DNA from: Mobiluncus porci
GTDB lineage: Bacteria > Actinomycetota > Actinomycetes > Actinomycetales > Actinomycetaceae
DNA: 64,000 nt
Direction of reading: 5' to 3'
Assembly: GCF_009695935.1 (NCBI RefSeq)
Contig: NZ_VUMY01000003.1
Coordinates: 1-64,000 of the forward strand
Every line of letters starts with the position of its first letter. Position 1 is the stretch's first letter. Under the pieces are notes generated by a model, which was not told the origin of the DNA, did not search any database, and was given only the letters and a program-made list of their open reading frames with translations. Positions 56,501 through 64,000 of the stretch are shown here, in pieces. The translations under genes and the position numbers were made by a program.

Positions 56501-59500
56501 CAGCCTCGATGGAGTCCGCCGGGACGGTGAAGACCATGACCTGATCGGCGATCACGCCGGAGGCATCGGACTTGACGGTGACGGGTTGCGCGGTCGCGCC
56601 GGGAACTTTGCCGCCATCGGTCTTAGAGCCATCGGCTCCGACAGTCACGTAGTGGAGTTCACCCACCAGCGTGTAGGTGTGTTCACGCTCGAACTTGCCG
56701 GTGAACACGACCGTGTCCTTGATCTCGGCGTTTTCCTGACCCGGAACCATCGTCTGGTTCTCGTCTCCGGCATCAACCGCCGTCGTCGCCATGCTGCCGT
56801 TGTAGACAGTCTGCTTGTCGTCATTGATGTCATGGTGGACGGCTACAGTCTTGCCGTCTTGCAAAACATCTTCGAAGACGACAACCGGCTGGTTGACGAG
56901 GGTCGCGGCAATCTCGGGGCTGACCGGGAAGTGCAGGATCGCGTATGCGTTGCCTTCAGCGTCGGTCGTCACCTTGGCGACACCGTCAGTCACTGCCAGT
57001 TCAGACAGCAGCGCCTGGTCTGCGTTGGAGACATGCCCGGAGGCGGGTTTGACTCCGGTCGCGATCTCTTCACCGTTCTCGCCTTGGCGATACAGTTCGC
57101 CGGTGACGTCGTATTCCGTGTTCGGCTTCAAACCGGTGATGGTGACGAAGTCGTCAACCGTAAAGCCTGCCGTCACGTCGTCAACATACTTGTCGCCCTG
57201 TTCAGTGGCGTCAGTGGTGACCTTGCCGGTGTAGACGGTCTGGGCCGGATCAGTCGGGTCTTCGTGGGAAGCGACAGGCTTCGAACCGTCGTCAACTTTG
57301 CCGTCTTTGTTGGTGTCCTCGTAAAGGTACTCGAAAGCGACATAGCTAACCCCGGTCTCCGCCTTGAAGGTGAATGGCATAGTCCAGATCTCTCCGGCCT
57401 TCACAGGGATCGGGCCGACTTCTGCAGCCATACCGGTCGCCTTGCCGTCCTTGACCGTATTGAGCTTGCCTTTGAGCAGATAGGACTTATTCGGGTCTAG
57501 ACCCGAGTAGGTCACGGTATCAACGACCTTCGCGTTGGCACCAGCGGTGACATATTTGTCGCCGTCTTCGTCAACGAGTGTGGTCTTGATTTCTGGGGAG
57601 TAGACGGTCTGACGTCCATCCTCAATGTCTTCGTGAACGGCAACGGGAATGTTGTTGGTTTCCACCCGCTCGAAAGCGACAACCGTCTGACCTTTCAGAG
57701 CTTGGGCGGGAACGTCGAAGGTCATCTTGATCTCACCGGAGAACGTCTTTTTGGCGTCCTGCTTGGTGAGGTCGATGGTGGCGGTCTGAACTGTCACGCC
57801 TTTAACTACGTCGCCTTTCTTAACCTGGGTGCCGTCCGCGAGGGTAGCGTCTCCCTGGTAGCGCAGGGTTCCAGTGACGGTGTATTCTGCGCCACCGCTC
57901 AGGTTCTTGTAGGAGACGTTGTCAACTACTTTCACGGTTCCAGTTTCAGCCGGGTCAACGTTCTTAGTCCCGCCGACTTCTCCAATAGTGGCGTCAGTTT
58001 CGAGGCTCGGAGTATAGAGCTTCTGGGACTCGGCTGTGACGTCGGCGTGGAACGGCAGTTTCGCAGCCTGGGACGCTTCCTTGAGCTGGTCTGGGGTCAT
58101 AGCGGAGAGACCCGCCACGTTCACACCAGCCGGCAACAGGTATTCAAAGACCACGAACTCTGTAGCGCCGTTCGCTACTTCCGCGATCAGTTTGTCCTGA
58201 TCGACGGGGATGGTGTGTTGGAGTTTCGCCTGGGTGTTCGCTTTCAGTTTCTCAATCTTCTGCGGGGAGCCGTTTTCACCAATGGTTACGGCAGTGTTGT
58301 CTGCGCGAACGATTCGCCCGTAGAGGTAATAGTCACCCTCTGACACATTGGAGTAGGTCACAGTGTCGCTGACCTGCTGGTCGTTGACGCTAGTGCCTAG
58401 AGCCAAAACGCGGGAATTGGTGGCCGAGTTGTTTGCCAGGGTATCCATCGTTTGGGTAAATTTCGGGATAATCGTCTGGCTTTGCGGAAGAGTCACTTCA
58501 GCGGCAATCATGTTGCAATTTGAGTTGCATGCGGTCACCACCTGAGGCCCGAGCTTGTTCGGATCACGGTACACCATGACGGCTACAGAAATTCCCTCAG
58601 GATGATCTCGGAGAGTATCAAGAGAAACATTGAACTCCAGGTCCTTATTAACCGTGCCCGTACCATCGAAGTAGAACGGTTCGGAGGCATACCAGTCCCA
58701 GGAGCCTTTGTCATCAATGATTGCCTTCGGTAGGTAACCTTTGTTGAAGTTCACGACACGACCGGCATCATTCTTACTAAACAGTCGTTCTACTACCGTG
58801 TACCAGCCGGCAGGAAGATTGTTGAACGTCACCGTATCAATAAGGCTGATTTGGCCCGTCGTACCTGCGGGAATATCTACAACCTTGCCCTTACCAGCAG
58901 GATCCGAAACGGAGTCTTTACCTTCTACTTTCAAATCTGATGTCACGGAATAGAAGCAATCCCACTTGTTATCCATCTGAACGGTGGCGGTGGCTTCCTC
59001 TGTGTCCATCACGAATTGGATAGCAGCTTTATCTCCGTTATCGGAGACCATATCGAAAGCGTAGATTTTTTCCGGGGCGAGGGGTTTGCCGGCGGCATCC
59101 TTCACGTTGAAGACCGCCTTATGGTGCCACCCTCCGAGCAAGAAAGCGTCGTAGTCGTTGAAGTTGACGTCTTTCTCAGCGACTGTACAGGTCGATCCGA
59201 CAGGTACTTCTCCGATCAAAGTAGGCTTCAGATTGCCTTGCGCATCCAAGTCGTTCACCGGAACTACCAGGTTGTCTTTTTCTAAGACCGGATCGCCGTT
59301 CTCGCCGACACAAGTGGCTTTAACCAAGATGGTCTTCCGATCCATGTAGTGGTGGGTGACATAGGTGCCATTCTCCCACTTTGTGTAGGTTTGAGTGTCG
59401 AAGTTGTCTCGGCTGTACGCGCTGGGATCTGTAGAGTAATCTCCGTGTTTCTTAGCTAAGCCTTGTTTAATCACCTGGAGTTTCACCATGTGCTTGGTTA

Positions 59501-62500
59501 GCTTGTTAGTTGCGGTAATCTCGCGAGTTGTGCCTGCCTTTCCGATCACGAACTTTCCAGCAGTTTCGTCGCTCGCTCCGAACACGTAGTCCATGGGCTG
59601 ATAGCCGCTGGTGGAGGCTCCCTCATTGTAGGGGGTTCCTGCCAGTTCGTACTTGACTGTCGTAACGACACCGGTCAGAGCCGGCGTTGCCCCGGTCTCC
59701 CAGACCTTGCAGATAGAGCCAGACGGGAGGTCAGGTGAAGTCCAGGCTGGGGCGCCCGCCGCGACCGAGAACTTCCCGTTATTGGGGACAGCTATCGGTT
59801 TGCCGACAGAATCGGTGCAGGAGTATTGGAAGTTGAACTTCGTCCCATCTGGAACCGTCGCGTTAGATTCGGTGTCTAGAACCTTCTTCAACGTGAACTT
59901 ACCGAAAGAATCGGTGAAGCGGTTGTCGGCGCTCACAGCGAACGTTGTGTTCTTTTCTATCTTGAAGTTGTTGTGATCCAGCGTCGCTGTCCAAGTCGCA
60001 CCGTCCACTTTCTCGGTTTTGCGTTCGGTGACGCTGCAGGTGTAGCCCGCAGGAATGTCTTTGCTTTCTTTAGCGACAGAGGAGTTTTCAACTACACCGA
60101 GGATTTCACCTGTGACTGGTTCACCGTCGCCGGTGCAGGTGTAATCGAAGTCGTAGGACGGTTGTTTGACGAGGTTGCCTTCACCGGACACAGTCTTCAC
60201 AATCGCGAACTTACCGAGGTCGCGAGTGTAGGTGTTTTCAGCCACAACCGCGATCGGGGTTGTCTTGTCGAGAGTGAAGGCCGCACCGTTGGAGATTGTT
60301 TGACCGTCCTTGGTGAGCTTCAGGATCCAAGTGTGGTTCGCCACATTGGCGTTCGCCTCATTCACGCGGCAAGTCGAGCCCACCGGAATCTTCACACCGT
60401 CAATCGTGTCAATGGTTTTGACCGGGTCGGTGTCTTTAAGCTGAACCTGGGTGGAGTGGGTTCCGCCCGTGGTGTAGTCGCAGGAAACCTCGAAGTCGAA
60501 CACCTTATTGGGATCGACACTCACGTTCTCGCCGCGAACCAGCTTCTTATCTAAAGTGAGCGAGGTGTATGGAACGCTGAAAGTGTTCTGGGCAGTGATC
60601 GCGAGACGTGCCTGAGATTCATTGATCGTGAATGCATAGCCGTTGGCGTGTTCATTACCCGCGAAATCAGTGACTTTCGCACCTTCGGCTTCAGATCCAT
60701 CCACAAGCCACTTGGTTGAGGTGGTTTCATTGGCGTGCGGAGCAACGGATTCTTCCCAAATCACACACTTGGTTCCTACCGCGAGGTTCGGGGACAATTC
60801 GACGGGACTCGTGATTGTCATCGGGGCTGAACCATTCACCTTTGAACCGTCTGGTTTCTGGCAAGACCAACCGAAGTTGAAGGTGTTCTTTTCCCAAGCG
60901 GCGTTGTTGTTCGACACCTCAGTATCGGGGTTGAACACCTTGTTGAACTGGAACCCAGCTACCTTATCTACATAGTTGTTTGTCGCAGCAAAGTAGAAGG
61001 TGGAACCTTCACTGATGGTCTGTTCACCGGAGGTCATAGCGGTTCCAGCAGGCTGGAAGGTTGTCTTCTCGTAGCTTACTGGATTCACTTTCGGGCTCTG
61101 GATGAGCGTCTGGTTATAGGTCTTCGGATCGATCTCCGTCACGGAGCAGGTCGAGCCTGCCGGTACTTCAACAGCCGGTGATTCCGCTGTGAGGGATGTT
61201 CCGGAACCGTTTACAAACACTTTGACGTAATCCTTGAATGGGTTTGTAACGCCCGCGTACAGCGGGTTGTTCGCGTTGGTGAAGTCACCCAGCGGGGATT
61301 TACAGGTGTATGTGAAACGGAACTCGTTCGGGGAGAACGTCACCTCTTGTGAGGAGGTCACGTATTTCATGACTTTGAACGATGCTTTCTGGTATTCCAT
61401 GGAGTTATTGAAAACAACTTCGACCGGTGGGGCATCCTTCGCGGGAACGGTAACCTCATAGTAGCCGGGTTTGCCAGTTACCGGGGTTGCTCCGTTGACT
61501 GCAACTAATGTTGGGGTAATTCCGTCAATACTGACTTTGGAGAGGTCTTCGTGCAGGATGCACTTTGAACCTACAACCATAGTGTTGGACGGGCTTGTCC
61601 AAACTTCCCCGTTGCCTTTGAGGTTCACGACATTCGGATTGTCTCCGGTATCGCATTTCAGATCGATCGGATAGGTGGCATCGATGGCTTTCTGGTTTGC
61701 GGCAGCGGAGCCGGTCATCGTTTTCTTCAAAGAGATCTTGCCGTACTGAGCGCTGACGTTGTTTGTCGCGTTCAAGGTGAGAGCCGGAGAGCTTGCCTTG
61801 CTTTCCGTATCGATCGTCACCGTACGAGACCAAGCGTCGCCAGCTACAGGCTGACCGCCTTGCCAGGTCACTTTATCAACGGCAGATGGGGTGGAGGGGT
61901 TTGTTTCCGTCACCTTACAGGTTGTGCCGAGATTGTAAGGCCCGAAAGTCTTTGCGTTTTCGCGCACGTTTGTTGTCTTCGGGTCGTCAATACCATGAAG
62001 AGAAACCGTTTGTTCTGGCGCGTCGCCACACTTCACGGTGAACGTAAACGCCTTGTCTTTGAGTGGGTTCTCGTCGACGTTGAAGGACTTCGTCAAAGTG
62101 AAGTAGCCCTGCTTGTGCTTGTAGGTGTTTGTGGCTTCAATGACCAGGACGGTGCCGTCTTTCGGTACATCGAAGGAGTACTCGTCCTTTACGGGAGCAG
62201 AGTTTCCTGCTTTGAAGGTTACGTCTTCAAAAGTGGTGTTGGCTGGGTCGGAGGGATCAGCGGAAAGCTCTTTCACAGTGCAGTGCTGGCCGGCTTTAAT
62301 GTTGGCCGTTACCGGAACCGCTTTGCCGTTGGCGGGAACGGTGACTTTCTGGTCGCCTTGTCCGCAGTTGTAGGTGAAGTTAAAGTTACCGGTAATTGCT
62401 TCGCCTGAGTCGGAGTACTTCGCGATCTTCTTGATGGAGAAGGAAGCATTCGACGGCTGGTAGTAGTTCAGGAAGGTGACTCCGGCGATCTTGTTGGCTT

Positions 62501-64000
62501 CGATGGCGCCAACCGTGATGGTGCCGTTCTGGGAGTTGCTGCCGTTGGAGGACGCGGCGGAAACCGTCACGTTGTATCCGGCGGGAGCCGTCGGGCTGGT
62601 TTCCGTGATGGTGCACTGGGTGCCAACCTTGAGACCGTCAACCTCATAGGTCCAGCTTCCGTTGTTGGGGAGCCAGAAAACTCCGCCTTCCTGGCTGTCT
62701 GCACAGCTATAGGTGAACTGGAAGGTCTGGTTCGGGTTCGCGGCAGCGGCCTGATCCTTGTCGATGCCTTCGACGGTCTTGGTGACCTTGAAACCGCCGG
62801 TGAGGTCGTTGTAGTTGTTGGTCGCAACCACCTTGACCCTACCGCCGTTCGCGGGAACCACGAAGGGGTAGTTAGCGGTGAGAGTCGACGTGCCGGCTTC
62901 AGAGCGGGTCGAGAACTGGGCGGTCCGACCGGAGGCAACCGGGATCGAGGTGTTCGTCGTCGTGTCCGTCACGGTGAACGGAGTGTAGTTCGAGCCGGTG
63001 GACTGCGGAACGACCGTGGAGGAGGTGTAGGTTTCCACAACCTCGCAGACTTCGCCCGGAGTCACGTTCAAAACCGTCTGGCTGACCCCAGCCAGGGTGG
63101 GGATTTCGTTGGCAGCACCGCCGCGAGCCGGAGCATACAGCGTCTTGGTCGCGCCTTCGCCGCAGGTCACGGTGAAGGTGACATTGCCCTGGGCGGAGGC
63201 AGCAGCTCCCGCTCCGACCTTCTCGAGAACGAGGGTGGCTTGGGGCTGCGTCTTCTTGATGATGACGGTCTGATCCGGGTTGATGCCGTTGTGCGAGGCA
63301 ATGATGGCGCCGGTGGTGGGATCCTTCAAGACCTCTTCGTAATAGAACTTGTCGCCCTCATTGACATCCGCATAGTTGAGTTCCTTGGAGAACAGTCCCT
63401 GCCAGACATCGGTTCCGTCCTGGTCGGACATGACGTTGGCAGTTGCGAGTTCAACCCCGCGCTGCTCACCGTTGCTCGACAAGTGCGTCAAGGTGGAGGT
63501 CAGGGTGTAGGGGGTGTTCGGCTTCAGGTTTTCGTACTTCACGTCGTCAGTCAAAGTGACGGAAGCGCCGGGGGTGAGAGTGGCGGTTTCCGCCTGACCG
63601 AGGTTGCTTTCCAAGCCGTTAACCTTCGCGGTTGTCCCGATGCTCGGGTTGCTCGGCTGCGGGCAGGCTCCACCGGAGACAGTCAGTTCACCAGAGACAT
63701 TGACCGGCACGCCGTCGAGGATGATCTGAGCCTGGTAGTGTTTATACTTCATGGTCAGACCGGGAATCAAAGCGTCGCCAACGAAACCGATCTTGAGGGT
63801 GCTGGGATCGCTGCCGGTGCAGACGCCGTTGGCGTAATCAAACTTGATGTAGAGCCCCTTCGAGAGTTCCTCCAGGGTCGGGTTAGTCACCTGCTGAGTC
63901 AGCTTCTCGTCTTTGTAGTAGCTGATCGTGACTCCCGAGTTTGCCTGCGGGGTCATCGTGACCTGAAGATTTGCAAGGTCGCCGTGGAACGTGTCATAGC
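50502..64000 (-). CDS. Giant LAxTG-anchored surface protein with DUF5979 and VaFE repeats (5' end beyond window)
   Basis: The frame is open to the right edge (about 4498 codons seen; no signal peptide visible), so the gene starts outside. The visible N-terminal third has about eleven DUF5979-type modules (K-T-x-x-G start, F-x-Y-x-C core, a G-x-x-C-x-V/I-x-E motif). About 17 VaFE repeats follow, with VTYxxL-x-P-x-x-x-Y, VVFE or VAYE, and H-x-D-I/P-x-D-x-x-Q-T-V. Two more DUF5979-like modules are interspersed near the C-terminus. A TTPPTSTPP linker, LARTG, a hydrophobic helix and RRKREAEAE end the protein. It is built like Gram-positive adhesins whose Ig-like repeats carry intramolecular isopeptide or ester bonds. 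Adhesion is inferred. Confidence 0.9.
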   Translation of the reverse strand, partial: YDTFHGDLANLQVTMTPQANSGVTISYYKDEKLTQQVTNPTLEELSKGLYIKFDYANGVCTGSDPSTLKIGFVGDALIPGLTMKYKHYQAQIILDGVPVNVSGELTVSGGACPQPSNPSIGTTAKVNGLESNLGQAETATLTPGASVTLTDDVKYENLKPNTPYTLTSTLTHLSSNGEQRGVELATANVMSDQDGTDVWQGLFSKELNYADVNEGDKFYYEEVLKDPTTGAIIASHNGINPDQTVIIKKTQPQATLVLEKVGAGAAASAQGNVTFTVTCGEGATKTLYAPARGGAANEIPTLAGVSQTVLNVTPGEVCEVVETYTSSTVVPQSTGSNYTPFTVTDTTTNTSIPVASGRTAQFSTRSEAGTSTLTANYPFVVPANGGRVKVVATNNYNDLTGGFKVTKTVEGIDKDQAAAANPNQTFQFTYSCADSQEGGVFWLPNNGSWTYEVDGLKVGTQCTITETSPTAPAGYNVTVSAASSNGSNSQNGTITVGAIEANKIAGVTFLNYYQPSNASFSIKKIAKYSDSGEAITGNFNFTYNCGQGDQKVTVPANGKAVPVTANIKAGQHCTVKELSADPSDPANTTFEDVTFKAGNSAPVKDEYSFDVPKDGTVLVIEATNTYKHKQGYFTLTKSFNVDENPLKDKAFTFTVKCGDAPEQTVSLHGIDDPKTTNVRENAKTFGPYNLGTTCKVTETNPSTPSAVDKVTWQGGQPVAGDAWSRTVTIDTESKASSPALTLNATNNVSAQYGKISLKKTMTGSAAANQKAIDATYPIDLKCDTGDNPNVVNLKGNGEVWTSPSNTMVVGSKCILHEDLSKVSIDGITPTLVAVNGATPVTGKPGYYEVTVPAKDAPPVEVVFNNSMEYQKASFKVMKYVTSSQEVTFSPNEFRFTYTCKSPLGDFTNANNPLYAGVTNPFKDYVKVFVNGSGTSLTAESPAVEVPAGSTCSVTEIDPKTYNQTLIQSPKVNPVSYEKTTFQPAGTAMTSGEQTISEGSTFYFAATNNYVDKVAGFQFNKVFNPDTEVSNNNAAWEKNTFNFGWSCQKPDGSKVNGSAPMTITSPVELSPNLAVGTKCVIWEESVAPHANETTSTKWLVDGSEAEGAKVTDFAGNEHANGYAFTINESQARLAITAQNTFSVPYTSLTLDKKLVRGENVSVDPNKVFDFEVSCDYTTGGTHSTQVQLKDTDPVKTIDTIDGVKIPVGSTCRVNEANANVANHTWILKLTKDGQTISNGAAFTLDKTTPIAVVAENTYTRDLGKFAIVKTVSGEGNLVKQPSYDFDYTCTGDGEPVTGEILGVVENSSVAKESKDIPAGYTCSVTERKTEKVDGATWTATLDHNNFKIEKNTTFAVSADNRFTDSFGKFTLKKVLDTESNATVPDGTKFNFQYSCTDSVGKPIAVPNNGKFSVAAGAPAWTSPDLPSGSICKVWETGATPALTGVVTTVKYELAGTPYNEGASTSGYQPMDYVFGASDETAGKFVIGKAGTTREITATNKLTKHMVKLQVIKQGLAKKHGDYSTDPSAYSRDNFDTQTYTKWENGTYVTHHYMDRKTILVKATCVGENGDPVLEKDNLVVPVNDLDAQGNLKPTLIGEVPVGSTCTVAEKDVNFNDYDAFLLGGWHHKAVFNVKDAAGKPLAPEKIYAFDMVSDNGDKAAIQFVMDTEEATATVQMDNKWDCFYSVTSDLKVEGKDSVSDPAGKGKVVDIPAGTTGQISLIDTVTFNNLPAGWYTVVERLFSKNDAGRVVNFNKGYLPKAIIDDKGSWDWYASEPFYFDGTGTVNKDLEFNVSLDTLRDHPEGISVAVMVYRDPNKLGPQVVTACNSNCNMIAAEVTLPQSQTIIPKFTQTMDTLANNSATNSRVLALGTSVNDQQVSDTVTYSNVSEGDYYLYGRIVRADNTAVTIGENGSPQKIEKLKANTQAKLQHTIPVDQDKLIAEVANGATEFVVFEYLLPAGVNVAGLSAMTPDQLKEASQAAKLPFHADVTAESQKLYTPSLETDATIGEVGGTKNVDPAETGTVKVVDNVSYKNLSGGAEYTVTGTLRYQGDATLADGTQVKKGDVVKGVTVQTATIDLTKQDAKKTFSGEIKMTFDVPAQALKGQTVVAFERVETNNIPVAVHEDIEDGRQTVYSPEIKTTLVDEDGDKYVTAGANAKVVDTVTYSGLDPNKSYLLKGKLNTVKDGKATGMAAEVGPIPVKAGEIWTMPFTFKAETGVSYVAFEYLYEDTNKDGKVDDGSKPVASHEDPTDPAQTVYTGKVTTDATEQGDKYVDDVTAGFTVDDFVTITGLKPNTEYDVTGELYRQGENGEEIATGVKPASGHVSNADQALLSELAVTDGVAKVTTDAEGNAYAILHFPVSPEIAATLVNQPVVVFEDVLQDGKTVAVHHDINDDKQTVYNGSMATTAVDAGDENQTMVPGQENAEIKDTVVFTGKFEREHTYTLVGELHYVTVGADGSKTDGGKVPGATAQPVTVKSDASGVIADQVMVFTVPADSIEAGKDMVVFESLHDGDADGKVVVEHRDPADPAQTVTVTPVEITTTAYDGASGDTDDKNLDSSNDKVSIFDLVDYNGLQPGNTYTVTGTLHYQADAVLADGTQVKRGDAIDAKYVTVTPVTFKANKANSTDPDAYQVIVKFEVDKAGLATAPVVVFEDLLQGETPVASHHDIDDKNQVVYNPSLETTATVGGAKLIQLQKDQTEVTVDDDVTITNAAPGTYTLKGTLMAADGKTVVATKNLENVTVAGASQVEKVQFQVPAEKIAKGAKFVVFEELVDANGETVAEHKDMLSEAQTVRVGSLDTTATDAADGDHTANNVGTVATINDRVDYSGLDLNAKYADGTPVAYLVKGELMDKATNQPAPGIAPVERVIGPAGSVYRAEGEAGRPVESVITSGTGSVTLTFEVPANLLAGKVTVVFETVYREGKEYLIHHDINDADQRVNLPKLETSARGSGELGQVLADADSTVKDSVTFHAMLTGKEYYVSGILMDKATGEPVKTAEGKTITAVSEKFTAKDAEFTMPDLMTFEVPAGTLKEGAELVVFETLWFADEVTVNTDTKTVTPKDSTFQDATGSDVTKPFEPAATHEDINDAKQTVGTGVKPGFRTILSADGARTWAENPTIPTVPTASKTLVDVVEYWGLTPSVTYRLDAKLMEIGLDGKVSSEPIAVGTATIAAPHEAAGTQNVTFTVADGALKSGYKYVAYEYLTRTDKPEDPVAPPHEDPNDPNQTVQTDNNIDLVTDLDKDGAKVFGLGQDVTLTDTITVTGTGLIPGKQYQAYSQLRYLGGPGDAPQVVSAGVSDPFTAKGGANETTKVTFNLTKEQLAIWSQQAKTRGLNQLALVAYEYLAQVDNIASVNSGDALKSPDTAVTFQEGKTWDARHEDPNDARQTVSAVETPQIATTLRYKGDANKPGADVVWEGNNVVLTDYVEYYNLEPNKEYTVAGKLMAVDANGNATESGVNATATFTTPAAEGGALRVSGTIKDGTAVQVKFTVPLSVLKANDKLVAYETLYVGATATGEPAAPPHENPNDENQTVNVKHPAVTTDASDKATGLKSIAVWEGENAAGETAPDTYTVTDRVRLYNVELGKTYGLGGQLFDQVAYQGGETNPLVKAATTVKIDAAMAKLPNETEKAKYGADVKVYETTMDFVVSRSQVVENHTLVVFEQLWAEGTYDGVTETDVTPKGGNEPVATHNDITSTAQSVAVNEFKFGSLTLTKTVTGWDSAFATVQQQNATYLFTVSCTEKGFTKTYPVKEGESVTVTGIPLGDTCTITEDVQNAVNQAGLKDTVTFTEANGVTVESAENGKGVVRIGATGTDGTTAVSNVTVTANNLFTHEPVIGTDTSALDGKNATNGETITDNVSYKHMPAGDYLLHTYFVEYVSEGGQIVPKKIDWLESYASDVKVEGMGSVDGYNGAWPVNVTIPKNLVELNKKVVIWEDLYQAPAPAEREAFIASLGKLATGQTGENLVAKHHENISTLGEGYQWLNVTANFGGFQVNKIVDAAEELPANEKAGLPTTFHFKYDAVIPDGTAVKAGTALTDTFDLVWDPNDPTKAVSPKFEGFPAGTTVTITETGVDGALPTGVAMNTTWAAGEWTNAVAGNSVNIKIVAQGDLQVAATNHFTYKTPTLATVASVVGGGKMLKPSEDTPVLDTVTYTGLVEGREYWLKTELVYTDNSAPVIGLDGQPLVRWTKVTAGADNSKWIVDEKNPLVVPATSDATRDVVFFESLFEVPEGGDTPGDGTPPVVEHRDPKDPPQIVTRRPELSMGTVATVKDATTVTSGTAATVVDTVTYNGLKAGETYTLVGRLMKKSDGTQVGATVTAAGLKASATGSGEWTMEIPLTAAETGALADGTELVVFERAYVGNLPEAGAAPAGTLTPVLSHEEIGSAPQTVVVKKPTTPPTSTPPTSTPPSTPPNPPVSPSTTTPFTPPPSTSTTPPVPPVAPATTIPPIRAKVPPTLARTGAQAAMVGALSLAMIGAGGLIGLLAARRKREAEAE

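Noticed and set aside
52380-57500. Long open frames on the + strand opposite the giant surface gene (910 and 643 codons)
   Set aside because: They are antisense to the VaFE repeats, have no ribosome sites or recognisable domains, and their composition mirrors the repeated sense codons. The sense strand has clear domain structure.

Overview
The window reads as a chromosomal segment of a motile, moderate-GC actinobacterium of the Actinomycetaceae, most likely Mobiluncus. This is inferred from several things together: the fhaA-fhaB-pstP-rodA-pbpA-pknA-pknB cluster, crgA beside a class E sortase, leaderless promoters, two chemoreceptors, and very large LAxTG-anchored surface proteins with VaFE, DUF5979 and thrombospondin type 3 repeats. 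The species cannot be fixed from the sequence alone.

Layout. 1-1.41 kb is the right-hand edge of an accessory region: the 3' end of an IS3-family element, gene relics, a toxin-antitoxin-like pair behind a leaderless promoter with an operator-like palindrome, three 12-bp iterons, and an 18-bp match to the 3' end of a serine-type tRNA that may be an attachment site. A complete tRNA-Arg(ACG) follows. 1.77-3.59 kb carries metNI. 3.7-12.4 kb is the growth and division signalling operon, whose seven genes all overlap or nearly overlap. 12.5-16.3 kb holds a membrane coiled-coil protein, a macrodomain protein, a secreted or anchored protein and a thioredoxin. 16.5-22.4 kb is a 1955-residue surface protein. 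22.9-28.5 kb carries lysC-asd and dnaX-recR. 28.5-35.1 kb is a maltodextrin-type operon (binding protein, two permeases, malQ, LacI regulator, DUF624-like protein) with a clear promoter and operator. 35.2-38.7 kb has a membrane protein, SRP RNA, an unknown protein and a sulfide:quinone-oxidoreductase-like flavoprotein. 38.8-46.6 kb has hypF, galE, sortase E, crgA, a cyclophilin and a rhomboid protease. 46.7-50.0 kb has two chemoreceptors. 50.5 kb to the right edge is one giant adhesin-like gene, over 4480 codons, whose start lies outside the window.

How the genes fit together. The FHA proteins, kinases, PP2C phosphatase, RodA/FtsW and PBP form one Ser/Thr-phosphorylation circuit controlling peptidoglycan growth, and CrgA belongs to the same divisome. 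Sortase E is expected to anchor the two giant surface proteins, both of which end in LARTG rather than LPxTG. The maltodextrin operon is probably controlled by its own LacI regulator.

The most unusual signal is a family of roughly 55-60 bp palindromic elements (GGGTCAGACC...GGTCTGACCC). One copy is intergenic, next to the tRNA. Other copies sit in frame inside three unrelated genes (pknA, dnaX, hypF), where they encode a recurring peptide of the form GQTLxAxxPSVxTPxxxDP. In hypF the insert splits an otherwise continuous conserved core. This resembles the Rickettsia palindromic elements (RPE), but in an actinobacterium.
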